From: Vibrio algarum
GTDB taxonomy: Bacteria; Pseudomonadota; Gammaproteobacteria; Enterobacterales; Vibrionaceae
Length of the DNA stretch: 64,000 nt
Direction of reading: 5' to 3'
Assembly: GCF_028204155.1 (NCBI RefSeq)
Contig: NZ_JAQLOI010000001.1
Location: 1-64,000 of the forward strand
This document shows positions 13,680-22,410 of the stretch, piece after piece (positions within the stretch are counted from its first letter, which is position 1; the number at the start of each line of letters is the position of its first letter). The translations under genes and the position numbers were made by a program. Under the pieces are notes generated by a model. It worked only from the letters and a program-made list of their open reading frames with translations. It was not told the origin of the DNA and searched no databases.

Positions 13680-14149
13680 AGCCGGACATAGACTTTGATA
13701 ATTGAGTTTGGATTGTTCCTGAAGAAGGTATCAGATGAAACGTCCTCATGCCATCCACTTACTGATTAGACATTAGCCCTTTTGGAGAGCATGAAACCAA
13801 TTAGCAGCCATAGAGAATATATCTTTGCTAGCAACAAGAACCCGAAAAGTCACGTTAATAGCCAGCCTGCCAACATGGCGCTAAAAAGAATGAGATTTGG
13901 TCGGCAGCTGGTTTCTCACGGGCTAAGAGCCCTAGCAAGTACTACCATGAACGAACAGAGCTTTAACCCTGACGTAATTGAAGCAGCACTGGCCCACGTG
14001 GACAGGAATGACGTTAAAAAGGCTTATAACCACGCTGAGTACCTAGAGCAACAACGAAAACTAATGTACTGGTGGAGCGATCATATTACTGCTGCGGCTG
14101 AAGGGCATGTTTCATTGGCTGGAAAGAAGAACCCTAAGCTGGTGGGGTG
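13680..14149 (+). pseudogene. Decayed P4-type integrase remnant (C-terminal part)
   Basis: From 13791 the frame KPISSHREYIFASNKNPK continues into ANMALKRMRFG, SHGLRALASTT and ALAHVDRNDVKKAYNHAEY. This closely parallels the C-terminal catalytic half of the integrase at 32577-33820, including the HGLR box and the Tyr region. Further upstream, fragments matching its VWVIP and PLTD segments appear in shifting frames with stops, so the gene is genuinely decayed and its N-terminal part is missing. It reads plus, opposite to the other integrase. It is probably the trace of an earlier or rearranged element. Confidence 0.8.
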
Positions 14150-14212
14150 ACGACATAGAAGGCTTCCTCTCGGAAGCCTATTTAAGCTCATGATTCGTAA
14201 TAGGACAGTTTG

Positions 14213-14488
14213 TTATGTTTGGGTGTAATTTTTATGTGGTAACTCTTTGAGCATTTTTTCAAGAAGATCACGATCAACTATGATTTCACATAATTTCCGC
14301 TCTTTTTCGTTCGCTCCAAAGGTCATTACATCTAATGCTAGGTAGTCCATATCAAAATGCTTCGAACTAGCTTCAGGAAATTTTATCCAACGCTCTGAAA
14401 CCTCACATCTGAGTTCTCCTTTCGATGCATCAACACGTTTTTTATGCTCATAACCATTCGGGAGTCTAACTATTTTGTCTTGATTCAT
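14213..14488 (-). CDS. Hypothetical protein (91 residues) at the end of the PHP-ATPase cluster
   Basis: A small, soluble, charged protein that I do not recognise. The ATG at 14488 follows GGAGGGGG with 8-nt spacing; the upstream ATG at 14512 lacks such a site. There are no membrane segments and no cysteine motifs. It lies 125 nt downstream of the DUF4145 gene on the same strand and may be cotranscribed with it. It may be a small partner, an immunity protein or an unrelated cargo gene. Confidence 0.6.
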   Translation of the reverse strand: MNQDKIVRLPNGYEHKKRVDASKGELRCEVSERWIKFPEASSKHFDMDYLALDVMTFGANEKERKLCEIIVDRDLLEKMLKELPHKNYTQT

Positions 14489-14613
14489 TTTTATTTCCCC
14501 CTCCAAAAACATAACGCAGCCACCAACAATAATTCATTGATATTTAGAAAAGAAACCCCACGCTTAACTGAAAATCCTAAACGTTAGAAATCATACTTAA
14601 TCGAAGTCCATTT

Positions 14614-15354
14614 CTATCTTTTCACCCCTTTATCCTCATTAATTCGTGCAACCAGCGCATCGATTGAGGCTTTCTTTTCCGGATACAACTCTTCTAAAAT
14701 ATGCTCAAAGATCTTATACCCATCAACAACGTCGGACTTTCTAATTTGATAGCCAGAATGAGTTCCATCATTTCCAAGCCACCTAATAGCATTTGCAGGC
14801 TCAATAATCTTTCGATAATTTTCCGGCAATGAGCCAATTCTTTTAGCCAACGATAGAAAGTTACCTTTCTCATCCACCGATGCAACTTCCATTTCACCAA
14901 GCAGGACTTCTAATGCAGCACGTAATGTACTTAGACTAGTACTAGGTGACGAAAAATAATTAGAGAATGAGGTAGTTAAAGCTTCTTTCACCCCAAATGG
15001 AGTCTCTTTAGGTGGAGTAAATATTTGAAGCGGTGGCTGAAAATACTTAACTTCAAAGTTATCGAACCACTCCCAATCACTTGATCCATCATCTAAGTAT
15101 TCTTGCGAAACTTCACCAGTACCTACACACATAACTCCACAGCCACATTCGGGGATAGTACACTTTAGGTTTAAAGTGAATACATACTCAATCCAATCTG
15201 GGTCAAAAGCTGGGTGGTGATGGTCGACTGGAACTTTGTATTGCTTCTGGAATCCATCATCACGATTAGTTAATGAATTAGCTCCACATTCAGGACATGG
15301 CCACGTTGGAATATTGTCACTTCTGAAATGGGCTGTTAATGATTTTCCATTCAT
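14614..15354 (-). CDS. DUF4145 domain protein with N-terminal zinc motif
   Basis: A 246-residue soluble protein. The N terminus has CPEC (20-23) and a second cysteine group CTIPECGCGVMC (65-76), suggesting a zinc ribbon. The C-terminal part (about 130-230) has the DUF4145 pattern: an LRAALEVLL helix, then AIRWLGNDGTHSG with R191 and H199. DUF4145 is often found in defence islands and resembles HEPN-type helical domains, but a nuclease role is only an inference. The start follows AAAGGAGC. It is third in a minus-strand run after the PHP-ATPase gene, 63 nt from its upstream neighbour. Confidence 0.75.
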   Translation of the reverse strand: MNGKSLTAHFRSDNIPTWPCPECGANSLTNRDDGFQKQYKVPVDHHHPAFDPDWIEYVFTLNLKCTIPECGCGVMCVGTGEVSQEYLDDGSSDWEWFDNFEVKYFQPPLQIFTPPKETPFGVKEALTTSFSNYFSSPSTSLSTLRAALEVLLGEMEVASVDEKGNFLSLAKRIGSLPENYRKIIEPANAIRWLGNDGTHSGYQIRKSDVVDGYKIFEHILEELYPEKKASIDALVARINEDKGVKR

Positions 15355-15417
15355 CTTTTATGCTCCTTTATCATGTAAACATAATGCTTTGCTAAGCTTT
15401 ACTAATCTGAACCGCAC

Positions 15418-15717
15418 TTAAACAGTGGCTATTGAATATTTATCTATAGCTTCCTTATACTTCATTTCACTTTCATCTTTAAAACTCTTTTTATCATCTA
15501 TTAGTTTTTTCAGTTTTAAGTAAATATTGGTGTATATAATTTTGTGTGCATCGTTTTTAATTTCATGCTCGTCTGGATTATCCATTTGGAATCCGTTTGT
15601 TAAGACTATATCTACTAGAGCAAGAAGATCTTCTTTTGTAATCTCATCTATGGGCTTATATTCTACAAGATCCAAAGAGTACTTCCCTTGGGAGTGTTCA
15701 ATTTTTAAGTGCGTCAT
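15418..15717 (-). CDS. Hypothetical partner of the PHP-ATPase (99 residues)
   Basis: A small acidic, helical protein with no match I recognise. The ATG at 15717 (MTHLKIEHSQGKYSLDL) follows AGGAGA and lies inside the 3' end of the PHP-ATPase gene, overlapping it by 20 nt. Such tight overlap suggests translational coupling and a shared complex. An ATG at 15759 is in frame but deeper in the upstream gene and lacks a better ribosome site. Residues 20-60 (EYKPIDEITKEDLLALVDIV) are predicted helical. Confidence 0.65.
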   Translation of the reverse strand: MTHLKIEHSQGKYSLDLVEYKPIDEITKEDLLALVDIVLTNGFQMDNPDEHEIKNDAHKIIYTNIYLKLKKLIDDKKSFKDESEMKYKEAIDKYSIATV

Positions 15718-17725
15718 ATGATTCTCCTCGTCCTTTATAGGGTACTTCTCCTGCTTCAAGACAGTTAATTAGAACTTCATAATTTGGATGTTTATTATTA
15801 TCCAGATCCGTCAACTCCTTGTCGTTTGGACGGCCTGTAAATACGCTAAACTTACTCTTGCCATCAACGACTTGTTTTTGAGTGAATAATAAATAGTCAG
15901 GCTTTATCGACGCACCAACAGTACTATTGTGAGTAACAATAATAACGGGCATGTGCTTAGATAGATCTTTAATGAGCTGGTTAACCTTACCTAACAAGAA
16001 AACGTTATCAAAGGAAGATTCGGGTTCGTCGATCAGCAGCATGTCATACTTATGCGCATCATCGATAGATTGTAGTAACCGGTACTCCGAACGTTCTCCT
16101 CCGGAAACTTTATCTCCTAGCGCATTCTGAACCTCATAAGAGATATTGCAGAAAAATTTATAATAGTCTGACTCTGAAACAGAGTCATTAGAAATCAGTG
16201 ATCGTAAAAACTTGTAAGGTTTTTCATAGTTTTCATAAACTGACATGAACGAACCAATGTTTCTATTCACCTCTCTAAGTCCAGAGGCTCCTTTGAAGGC
16301 GGCCTTTTTGGCGACTACACTGAACCCCTGCAATGTATCAACCGTCTCACTCTTTTCATGCTTTAGATATTCCGTAATCATAGAGAACTTATCAACCTTC
16401 ATCTTATCTATCGCCACCGAATAAAGGTCGACTTCAGAAACAGGATCGGTAGCAGATCTAACATTTAGGTGTGCTTTAGTATCTTTAATTATGCTGTTTA
16501 CAAAGATTTTTTGAGCATTAATTTTATATTGATGTTGATATTCTTTCGCTAAATCAATAAATAACGATTTCAAACCACTAATATTCACATTTTTGTCAAT
16601 TGTAGAGCGATATGTTTGGTTTTCAATTAAAAGCCTAGTAGCAGCCAAAAGATCTTCTAGAGGTTTTAAATTTTGAGTTTTGAACTGCACCTCACTAAAC
16701 ATCTTAGTAGCGGAAAAAGAGTCATGGCGGTCTTTATTGAAAGCAAATTTCTTTAACGACGTTAGATAACTATCAACAGTTTTTGATGAGTAATCTAAGT
16801 CAATATCGACAACGTCATCAACGACAGCTTTAAACTCTTTTAAATACTCATCAATATAAGATTTCTTGCTGTCCTTGACCTTTGATTGAAACCTACTTTC
16901 GTCATCAGAATCACTCTTTTCAAGGAGCTCGAACTGTTTTATGTACTTAATCTTGTCTTCGTTTGCATTTTCGACAATCTTATCTAATGTGTAAGATTTT
17001 CCAGAAGACCGTTGCCCTAGGATGACATTAAGACCAGTAGAAATCTGCAAACCGTTATCAAGCACTTGGAAAAATTTATTTCCTTCATCTTCACTTAGCG
17101 AAAGTCTATCCCGATCTCTTAGCAATTGTTTCAATGTTACAAAATCAACATCCCCAATATCAACATAAGTAAATCTTGGTGGAAAAGTTATTGTCCCTTT
17201 TTTTGCCCTGAAATCACTAAAAAGTACCGGCGCATAGGTACTTTTTTGATTAATCGCATATAAGAATTTTTTAACACTTTGAACCTCACCACAATCAATA
17301 TACCCCTCTAATTTTCTTAAAGTATTTCGATTTAAAGATGGAGATTTTTCAATATGCGGAATAAGGATATACTCATTAAGATCACCAAAAATCTCGGTAA
17401 ACCTTTCATAAGTTATGCTTGTGTTGCTATCAGGAATGTCTTTTTCTACTAAAGTACAACTATTTTCAAATTTATCCAAAGAGTTAGGGGGAGATAACAA
17501 GGATATGCCCCCTTCAAGATCAACTTCAATACCGGGTAAAACTGTGCAATCAATGCTATCAACAATTTTCGTAAATTGTTGCCTTCTAAATACATTGTGA
17601 TTAGTTATCGCGATGCAATCGAGTCTTGTAGTCTCTACATAACACTTAAGAGTGTCTAAACTAAACTCAAAAGCTGGGTCACTAATGGTGCATACAGTGT
17701 GAACATGTAAGTCTATTTTTTTCAT
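15698..17725 (-). CDS. PHP phosphoesterase fused to ABC/SMC-type ATPase
   Basis: This 675-residue soluble protein joins two modules. Residues 1-200 form a PHP metallophosphoesterase: DLHVHT (5-10), ITNHN (40-44), PGIEVD (64-69) and PHIEK (123-127) supply the metal ligands. Residues 225-640 form an ABC-like ATPase: Walker A GQRSSGKS (237-244), a helical insert of about 290 residues that may be a coiled-coil arm, signature VSGGERSE (540-547), Walker B MLLIDEPESS (562-571) and H-loop VTHN (597-600). All ATPase motifs look intact. It leads a minus-strand operon with a small overlapping gene and a DUF4145 gene in the island. Such sensor-ATPase/phosphoesterase fusions are typical of phage defence; the function here is inferred. 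Confidence 0.82.
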   Translation of the reverse strand: MKKIDLHVHTVCTISDPAFEFSLDTLKCYVETTRLDCIAITNHNVFRRQQFTKIVDSIDCTVLPGIEVDLEGGISLLSPPNSLDKFENSCTLVEKDIPDSNTSITYERFTEIFGDLNEYILIPHIEKSPSLNRNTLRKLEGYIDCGEVQSVKKFLYAINQKSTYAPVLFSDFRAKKGTITFPPRFTYVDIGDVDFVTLKQLLRDRDRLSLSEDEGNKFFQVLDNGLQISTGLNVILGQRSSGKSYTLDKIVENANEDKIKYIKQFELLEKSDSDDESRFQSKVKDSKKSYIDEYLKEFKAVVDDVVDIDLDYSSKTVDSYLTSLKKFAFNKDRHDSFSATKMFSEVQFKTQNLKPLEDLLAATRLLIENQTYRSTIDKNVNISGLKSLFIDLAKEYQHQYKINAQKIFVNSIIKDTKAHLNVRSATDPVSEVDLYSVAIDKMKVDKFSMITEYLKHEKSETVDTLQGFSVVAKKAAFKGASGLREVNRNIGSFMSVYENYEKPYKFLRSLISNDSVSESDYYKFFCNISYEVQNALGDKVSGGERSEYRLLQSIDDAHKYDMLLIDEPESSFDNVFLLGKVNQLIKDLSKHMPVIIVTHNSTVGASIKPDYLLFTQKQVVDGKSKFSVFTGRPNDKELTDLDNNKHPNYEVLINCLEAGEVPYKGRGESYDALKN

Positions 17726-17926
17726 ATGACTTTCTATTGTAAGTTGGCAATTTAATATCCATCTTGTTTCATTATGTATTAATTAATATAGAAAAACTTG
17801 GCGCGGGATACAGAAATCGTAAGTCGATTGACAAATTTAATTCAAAGTCCTAGTTTCCCACGCAAAAAAGACGGCCCTACTTTGGCAAAGAAAGCATACT
17901 CGTACTGCAAGTAATAGTTTAGAAGT

Positions 17927-18142
17927 TCAATACCCATATCCATCAAAATACCCCTTAGCGGCCTTATCCCGAACCTGCACACTTTCTTCCAGCCACTCCT
18001 CCACCTCACTTTCAACCCACGCTACAGACCTCGAACCAATTGGTACGTTAGGTGGAAAGCGCCCCTCTTTTATCAAACTGTAGATAGTGGAACGGCTTAA
18101 ACCCGTTTTGCTGATCACTTCTTTTAAACGAATAAATCTCAT
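17927..18142 (-). CDS. AlpA family regulator (first copy)
   Basis: A 71-residue excisionase/MerR-like DNA-binding protein. The pattern MRFIRLKEVISKTGLSRSTI, then YSLIKEGRFPPNVPIG and WVESEVEEWL, is typical of AlpA regulators of P4-like elements. AlpA proteins activate integrase or excision functions. It is 240 nt from a second AlpA gene on the same strand and belongs to the island's control region. Confidence 0.9.
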   Translation of the reverse strand: MRFIRLKEVISKTGLSRSTIYSLIKEGRFPPNVPIGSRSVAWVESEVEEWLEESVQVRDKAAKGYFDGYGY

Positions 18143-18383
18143 CGTTTTTCTCCTGAATTAATTTCTATGGGTACGCTTGAAGACCCGGTTAAGGGTTTGA
18201 GGACGTCCGAAAACGTCCAGTTTCTGACTGGGTAACATGCCAAGAGTGATGGCACCCAATTGATGTAATTATTAATTAGCTAACTATCGATAATGGTAAA
18301 ATTAGATTACTGCGGATAATTGTGATTTTGCTGTTTGATTATGTTGGTTAGAAAAGGCGGCATGTGGTGTGATTATTTGATGC

Positions 18384-18584
18384 TTACTTTTGAACTTGTT
18401 CGTCTCGTTCTCTCAGTCGTTCTAAAATCCATTCGTAAATTTCTCCCTCTTCCCACGCTATTGCATTGCCACCCAGTGACACGCTTTTGGGGAAGGTATT
18501 CTCTTTCATGTACTTGTAGATGGTGGCGCGAGCTAGGCCAGTTACGTGCATAACTTCTTTTAAACGTATTAGTCGAATATTCAT
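18384..18584 (-). CDS. AlpA family regulator (second copy)
   Basis: A 66-residue AlpA-type winged-helix regulator: MNIRLIRLKEVMHVTGLARA, then YKYMKENTFPKSVSLG and WEEGEIYEWI. The ATG at 18584 follows GAGGAATTAACC and aligns with the family start; the open frame to 18614 is not needed. It differs substantially from the other AlpA copy, so the two were probably acquired separately rather than duplicated recently. Confidence 0.88.
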   Translation of the reverse strand: MNIRLIRLKEVMHVTGLARATIYKYMKENTFPKSVSLGGNAIAWEEGEIYEWILERLRERDEQVQK

Positions 18585-18906
18585 GGTTAATTCCTCTAGT
18601 CTCTTCTTATTCAAAAGAGAAGGGAGGTAAGTATTTTTTAACCGAGAACGTCCGAGCAGGTTTCGTAAACCCTTGTATCCTAGTCGATTGAAGAAATATT
18701 CAAGTACATATTACTTAGGTGAATGACCATCTAAATAAGGAACGAATCATCATCATATTTTTCATTTTTATAATCTAAAATGGTTCGGCACCTGTTGCCG
18801 CACCACCTTGTAACCTACCTTATTCATAAATACGCACAGCAACCAATATGCCCGCATTCTCTTTGCAGGGTAGGGTTTTGCTCTGCCTAAAACTAAGTGA
18901 ACGTCT
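18585..18906. other. Intergenic region between AlpA and WYL-like genes
   Basis: About 320 nt between divergent regulatory genes. It presumably holds both promoters. I find no convincing operator, RNA gene or coding frame. Confidence 0.45.
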
Positions 18907-19686
18907 ATGGCAAAATTTATTAAACCCAGTATTGCCGATGGTATCTCTTTTGCTTTTGAGCTTTACAAGCGCATACCCACCGCCCGAAAAGTGACAGCTC
19001 AGGAACTAAAGGCGCAACTGGATGAAGTGGGGCTAACACGAGATATTCGCACTATTCAGCGTAACCTCGATGTCATTGTCCGGTACTTCGACATTGAAAA
19101 AGACACCCGTGATAAACCCTATGGTTACTCTCGAAGAAGTAATATCAAACGCACACTAGGCGCAAGAGAAGCCATGATTCTGGCGATAGCAGAAGTACAG
19201 TTAAAGCATGCGCTACCTGATGATCTTCAATCAGCCATTGAATCCACATTCACAGAAACGCGAATTAACTTTTTACCCACCTGTGAAAGGAATGAAATCT
19301 CGCTCCCATCAAAAGTAGTTCTTAGTTCGAATATTGTTGAAGTACCAAAGATGAGTACCACCAGCGACTTATTTGAAAGACTCTGTATCGCGTTGTACCA
19401 CAACCGATGGGTTAATCTCAGCAGCAATATGAATGGTCAAAATACACCTGTAGAAACCAAGCCGTTAGGACTTATATTGTCCGGTACACAATTGCTTTTA
19501 GTTCATCAAGAAAAAGGCTCAGATGCAGTAAAAGAGATACCGTTGGATAGGATCTCTCAATTTCGTGTATCTACCTATGCTTTTGAGTATCCGCGAAAGT
19601 TTGAGTTCAGAAAGTATGCCGTTAAAGAACAAAATGCACTACTGAGAACAAAGCTAATTAAGGCTCACTGCTCATCATTGAATTAG
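18907..19686 (+). CDS. WYL-domain-like transcriptional regulator
   Basis: A 259-residue protein with an N-terminal helix-turn-helix region (about 5-75: TAQELKAQLDEVGLTRDIRT, IQRNLDVI) and a C-terminal WYL-like domain (about 165-240: VETKPLGLILSG, LLLVHQEKG, IPLDRI). Such regulators bind nucleotide-like ligands and often repress defence genes or control mobile elements. The C-terminal helix FEYPRKFEFRKYAV is also typical. It is divergent from the AlpA genes and separated from radC by about 430 nt. Confidence 0.8.
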   Translation: MAKFIKPSIADGISFAFELYKRIPTARKVTAQELKAQLDEVGLTRDIRTIQRNLDVIVRYFDIEKDTRDKPYGYSRRSNIKRTLGAREAMILAIAEVQLKHALPDDLQSAIESTFTETRINFLPTCERNEISLPSKVVLSSNIVEVPKMSTTSDLFERLCIALYHNRWVNLSSNMNGQNTPVETKPLGLILSGTQLLLVHQEKGSDAVKEIPLDRISQFRVSTYAFEYPRKFEFRKYAVKEQNALLRTKLIKAHCSSLN

Positions 19687-20115
19687 CGACATTAAGAAAA
19701 GTGGTATCTACCGAAATGCTAAGGCAGCTAATGCCGCAGCTTGGTTTATCCTAACCCCGTTGCACTTATAGCAACTATATTTCGGGTTTAATCAGGTGCG
19801 TAATGAACACCCGGTCAACTGGAAATAATCAGTGATGGTTACTCTACCTTGTGTCATAAATTCTGTTTTGAGTGCTTCTGTTAATAACTCCAAAGCACTG
19901 AATACCGATAGAGGGAAGGCAGCCTTCGTTATGTCACTTAGTTCTATGCTTATCACTGAACGCCTAACTGGTTCATTACCAGAGCGGCACAGAGGGGAGG
20001 CAATGCCTCCCCTCAATCTTTTCTTTCTCTGCAAAGCCACTACCAAAAAAGTCGATTAAAGATTATTTCACATCCATATTATTCAGGTGCATCTCGATAC
20101 TAAAAGGAGATAGAT
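19687..20115. other. Non-coding region before radC with a strong hairpin
   Basis: About 430 nt. It contains a near-perfect inverted repeat at 19992-20014 but no gene I can support. Two short open frames on opposite strands (19832-20059 plus, 19792-20046 minus) have no ribosome sites or family resemblance. Confidence 0.5.
19992..20014 (+). terminator. Probable terminator upstream of radC
   Basis: GAGGGGAGG pairs with CCTCCCCTC around a tiny loop (CAATG), followed by AATCTTTTCTTTCT. It resembles a rho-independent terminator for an upstream plus-strand transcript, perhaps from the WYL-like gene 300 nt away. Confidence 0.6.
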
Positions 20116-20583
20116 ATGCACATTTCAGAGTATGGATTTTCCCTACCTCAACACGCCAGACAGATCCTGGAGAAAGCCGCAGAGATTTTGGCAGATACCT
20201 ACCTAAGAGGAGAATGCTTCACTAACCCACAAGCTGTTAAAGATTTTCTGAGTTGTAAGCTTGGGGGACAAGAGCGAGAAACCTTTGCAGTACTGCTTCT
20301 TGATAACCAACACCGACTAATTGAATACAAAGAACTATTTTACGGCACCATTGATGCCGCAAGTATCTACCCAAGAGAAGTGGTTAAGTTAGCCTTACAC
20401 ACCAATGCCGCAGCAGTGATATTTGCTCACAACCACCCCTCCGGAGACGCTGAACCATCACAATCAGACAAACGCATAACCAACCGACTTAAGGATGGTC
20501 TGGCGCTGGTGGATATCCGAGTACTGGATCATTTGGTGATTGGTGAAAGCTGTGTGTCTTTTGCAGAAAGGGGACTGATATGA
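20116..20583 (+). CDS. RadC family protein (JAB/MPN domain)
   Basis: A 155-residue protein of the RadC type common on genomic islands (YkfG/YeeS-like). It lacks the N-terminal helix-hairpin-helix of full-length RadC. The metal-binding JAMM motif is visible as HNHPSGDAEPSQSDKRIT (about 110-127), preceded by a conserved Glu in VVKLAL/FYGTIDAA surroundings. The start follows AAAAGGAGATAGAT. It overlaps the next gene by 4 nt (ATGA), indicating an operon with the DUF2787 gene. A DNA-repair role is not established for this class. Confidence 0.92.
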   Translation: MHISEYGFSLPQHARQILEKAAEILADTYLRGECFTNPQAVKDFLSCKLGGQERETFAVLLLDNQHRLIEYKELFYGTIDAASIYPREVVKLALHTNAAAVIFAHNHPSGDAEPSQSDKRITNRLKDGLALVDIRVLDHLVIGESCVSFAERGLI

Positions 20584-21017
20584 GCAGCACTGTGTTCAAG
20601 CAAGGTTGTACTGAGCCTAGCCAACAACTTATCAACCATCTTCAGAGACTTACCAGCAACGTTGATGTACCGAGCAACGCCAAGCGTATCGCTATCAACT
20701 TTCGTCGTTCTGAGTACTACCAGAGTCGCAAAGGCTATCACCCGGTAGAAGTACAGCAGGAACGAAGCATAGAAGGTTGGAGCATTGTCTTCATCGTTAG
20801 CTTTGCCTATCCGGACGACAAAGCAACAACGATGGAAGAAGAACTTTATTTTAACTTTCTAAGAGGTTGGTTTTATCAACCAGATATTGAGCGTTGCGAC
20901 CTCCACCAGCCACAAGTAACAGAGCTGTATATAAGTTGGGAGCAAACACTGCTAATTCAAATTACAGCACACAGTTTTGATACTGTTACGGCAACACTCG
21001 TCAGTACTTCGAGCTAA
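20580..21017 (+). CDS. DUF2787-like protein
   Basis: A 145-residue soluble protein translationally coupled to radC by an ATGA overlap. The segments RIAINFRRSEYYQSRKGYHP, VEVQQE, WSIVFIVSFAYPD and ELYFNFLRG match the pattern I know from DUF2787 proteins of Vibrio islands. No catalytic motif is visible. Its constant association with RadC suggests an element-maintenance role, but the function is unknown. Confidence 0.75.
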   Translation: MSSTVFKQGCTEPSQQLINHLQRLTSNVDVPSNAKRIAINFRRSEYYQSRKGYHPVEVQQERSIEGWSIVFIVSFAYPDDKATTMEEELYFNFLRGWFYQPDIERCDLHQPQVTELYISWEQTLLIQITAHSFDTVTATLVSTSS

Positions 21018-21201
21018 TCGCCGAAATCGCCTAACTACCATTCCAATTCAGCATTTTAGAAACACATATTATTAAAGAAAACGCCTTTCTGGCGCTATTT
21101 CTCCTTTTCGTAAATCTACAAATTCAAACGGCATCCATTGCCACTTCATTTATTACAGTACCGATATGCCCTCGGCTATCAAACCAATCAAAGGAAAAAC
21201 T

Positions 21202-21486
21202 ATGAAACTTAAAACTATCGTAATGACTTCGCTTATCGCTCTTTCTGCCAACATGGCGTCAGCTTCTAGTGCTATTGACCACCTGAGTACCAAAAGCATC
21301 AAACAGACCCTAACGCCCACTCAGATTGAAACAGCATTAAACCAATGGAAGGAACATGAACTAGCACGTATGGAGGAGCGTGCTCAACTTATCTCAGACC
21401 GCGCTCCTATCGAAGCGAGGCGTGAAATGGTTAAGAATCAGATTGAACAGGAGTATAACCAAGCAGCTAAATTGCTGGGATTATAG
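21202..21486 (+). CDS. Small secreted protein with signal peptide
   Basis: A 94-residue protein starting at the ATG at 21202, which follows AAAGGAAAAACT. The first 21 residues (MKLKTIVMTSLIALSANMAS, then A) form a signal peptide. The mature part is helical and charged (EHELARMEERAQLISDRAPI), likely periplasmic. The family is unknown to me. It is downstream of the radC/DUF2787 pair on the same strand but 185 nt away. Confidence 0.72.
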   Translation: MKLKTIVMTSLIALSANMASASSAIDHLSTKSIKQTLTPTQIETALNQWKEHELARMEERAQLISDRAPIEARREMVKNQIEQEYNQAAKLLGL

Positions 21487-21607
21487 TAGGTAGGGGAGCT
21501 GTGCGCTCCTCCTATCACCCCCTAGGCATTAGATTAATCTCATTTTTTTGCTTCAGTAGACAACACACTTCGTTAGTCTCAGCTCTAACAAGTTCGTACA
21601 AAGAATG

Positions 21608-22330
21608 TCAGGCACTTCTGTGAGAACTAACATGGTCTTCAACAAAACGTTCGGTAACATACAAAAACTCTCTCACATATGGAGAAAATGAAACCAACTG
21701 CCTATAATCATCGTCGCACAAAGGTGTGTAAGCCTCATGGCATATACAATGCCTAAGCTCAAATAACCGACTCAAGTTATTAAATATATGAGCATTTTTT
21801 TCATCATCACTAATCGGAAACAGCTCAGGTTGCTTATCTAACTTTACCCGCCACTGTTTAAAACCATAGAAGAAATCTTCTCCTAGAATCTGCTTCATAT
21901 TTGAACCGATATCATCTAGGTTATTAACCTTCAAAAGGTGTGAGATGAACTCACCTATAGTCAGTTGATTAACTTCAAGATCAATTGCTGTTTTAATACT
22001 AAACTTGATATCGAATTTTGCTGCATTTGTTCTGTATAGGGGAGCTGAATCAATAGTATGGGCAAACAAAAATCTGAAAAAGCTCTCAATGCACGCAACT
22101 AAACTAACTGGAATATACTTTATACCTTCAGAAAAACCACCATCAAACACTTCCAGCTCTGTAGCTACAACTTCATTATCAGAGAAGCCATGTATCAATG
22201 CATCTTCATAAAAATTTTCAAGCAAACTGATATTATCAAGTCTTTCGTAGACACGATTGAACCCATCAATATTTGAAGTAAGGTACTTTTTCTTGTTTAA
22301 AATTTCCTTTGTATAATCTCTATTTTTCAA
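21608..22330 (-). CDS. HEPN-like hypothetical protein
   Basis: A 240-residue, all-helical soluble protein. Near the C terminus, SRLFELRHCICHEAY contains R193-x4-H198, the Rx4-6H motif of HEPN domains, embedded in the typical helix with a nearby Glu. HEPN proteins are often RNases in defence or toxin systems, but related helical domains can be inactive. It sits just downstream of the HNH-membrane gene on the same strand (80 nt), so the two might form a pair. The assignment rests on one motif. Confidence 0.65.
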   Translation of the reverse strand: MKNRDYTKEILNKKKYLTSNIDGFNRVYERLDNISLLENFYEDALIHGFSDNEVVATELEVFDGGFSEGIKYIPVSLVACIESFFRFLFAHTIDSAPLYRTNAAKFDIKFSIKTAIDLEVNQLTIGEFISHLLKVNNLDDIGSNMKQILGEDFFYGFKQWRVKLDKQPELFPISDDEKNAHIFNNLSRLFELRHCICHEAYTPLCDDDYRQLVSFSPYVREFLYVTERFVEDHVSSHRSA

Positions 22331-22410
22331 CTCGCGTCCTCATTTAAAAGTAAGACATCTATTTCTTATCACTGCACTATCCAACATCAATAATTACCTA
22401 GTCTGTTTGC

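Noticed and set aside
18151..18240. Possible operator between the AlpA genes
   Set aside because: GACGTCCGAAAACGTCC-like repetition is short and imperfect; not enough to call.
19792..20059. Two overlapping 75-84 codon frames before radC
   Set aside because: They are on opposite strands over the same hairpin, lack ribosome sites and resemble no family I know.
20116..20583. Housekeeping radC DNA-repair gene
   Set aside because: It is short, lacks the N-terminal domain and sits with DUF2787 on an island, so it is the mobile-element type.
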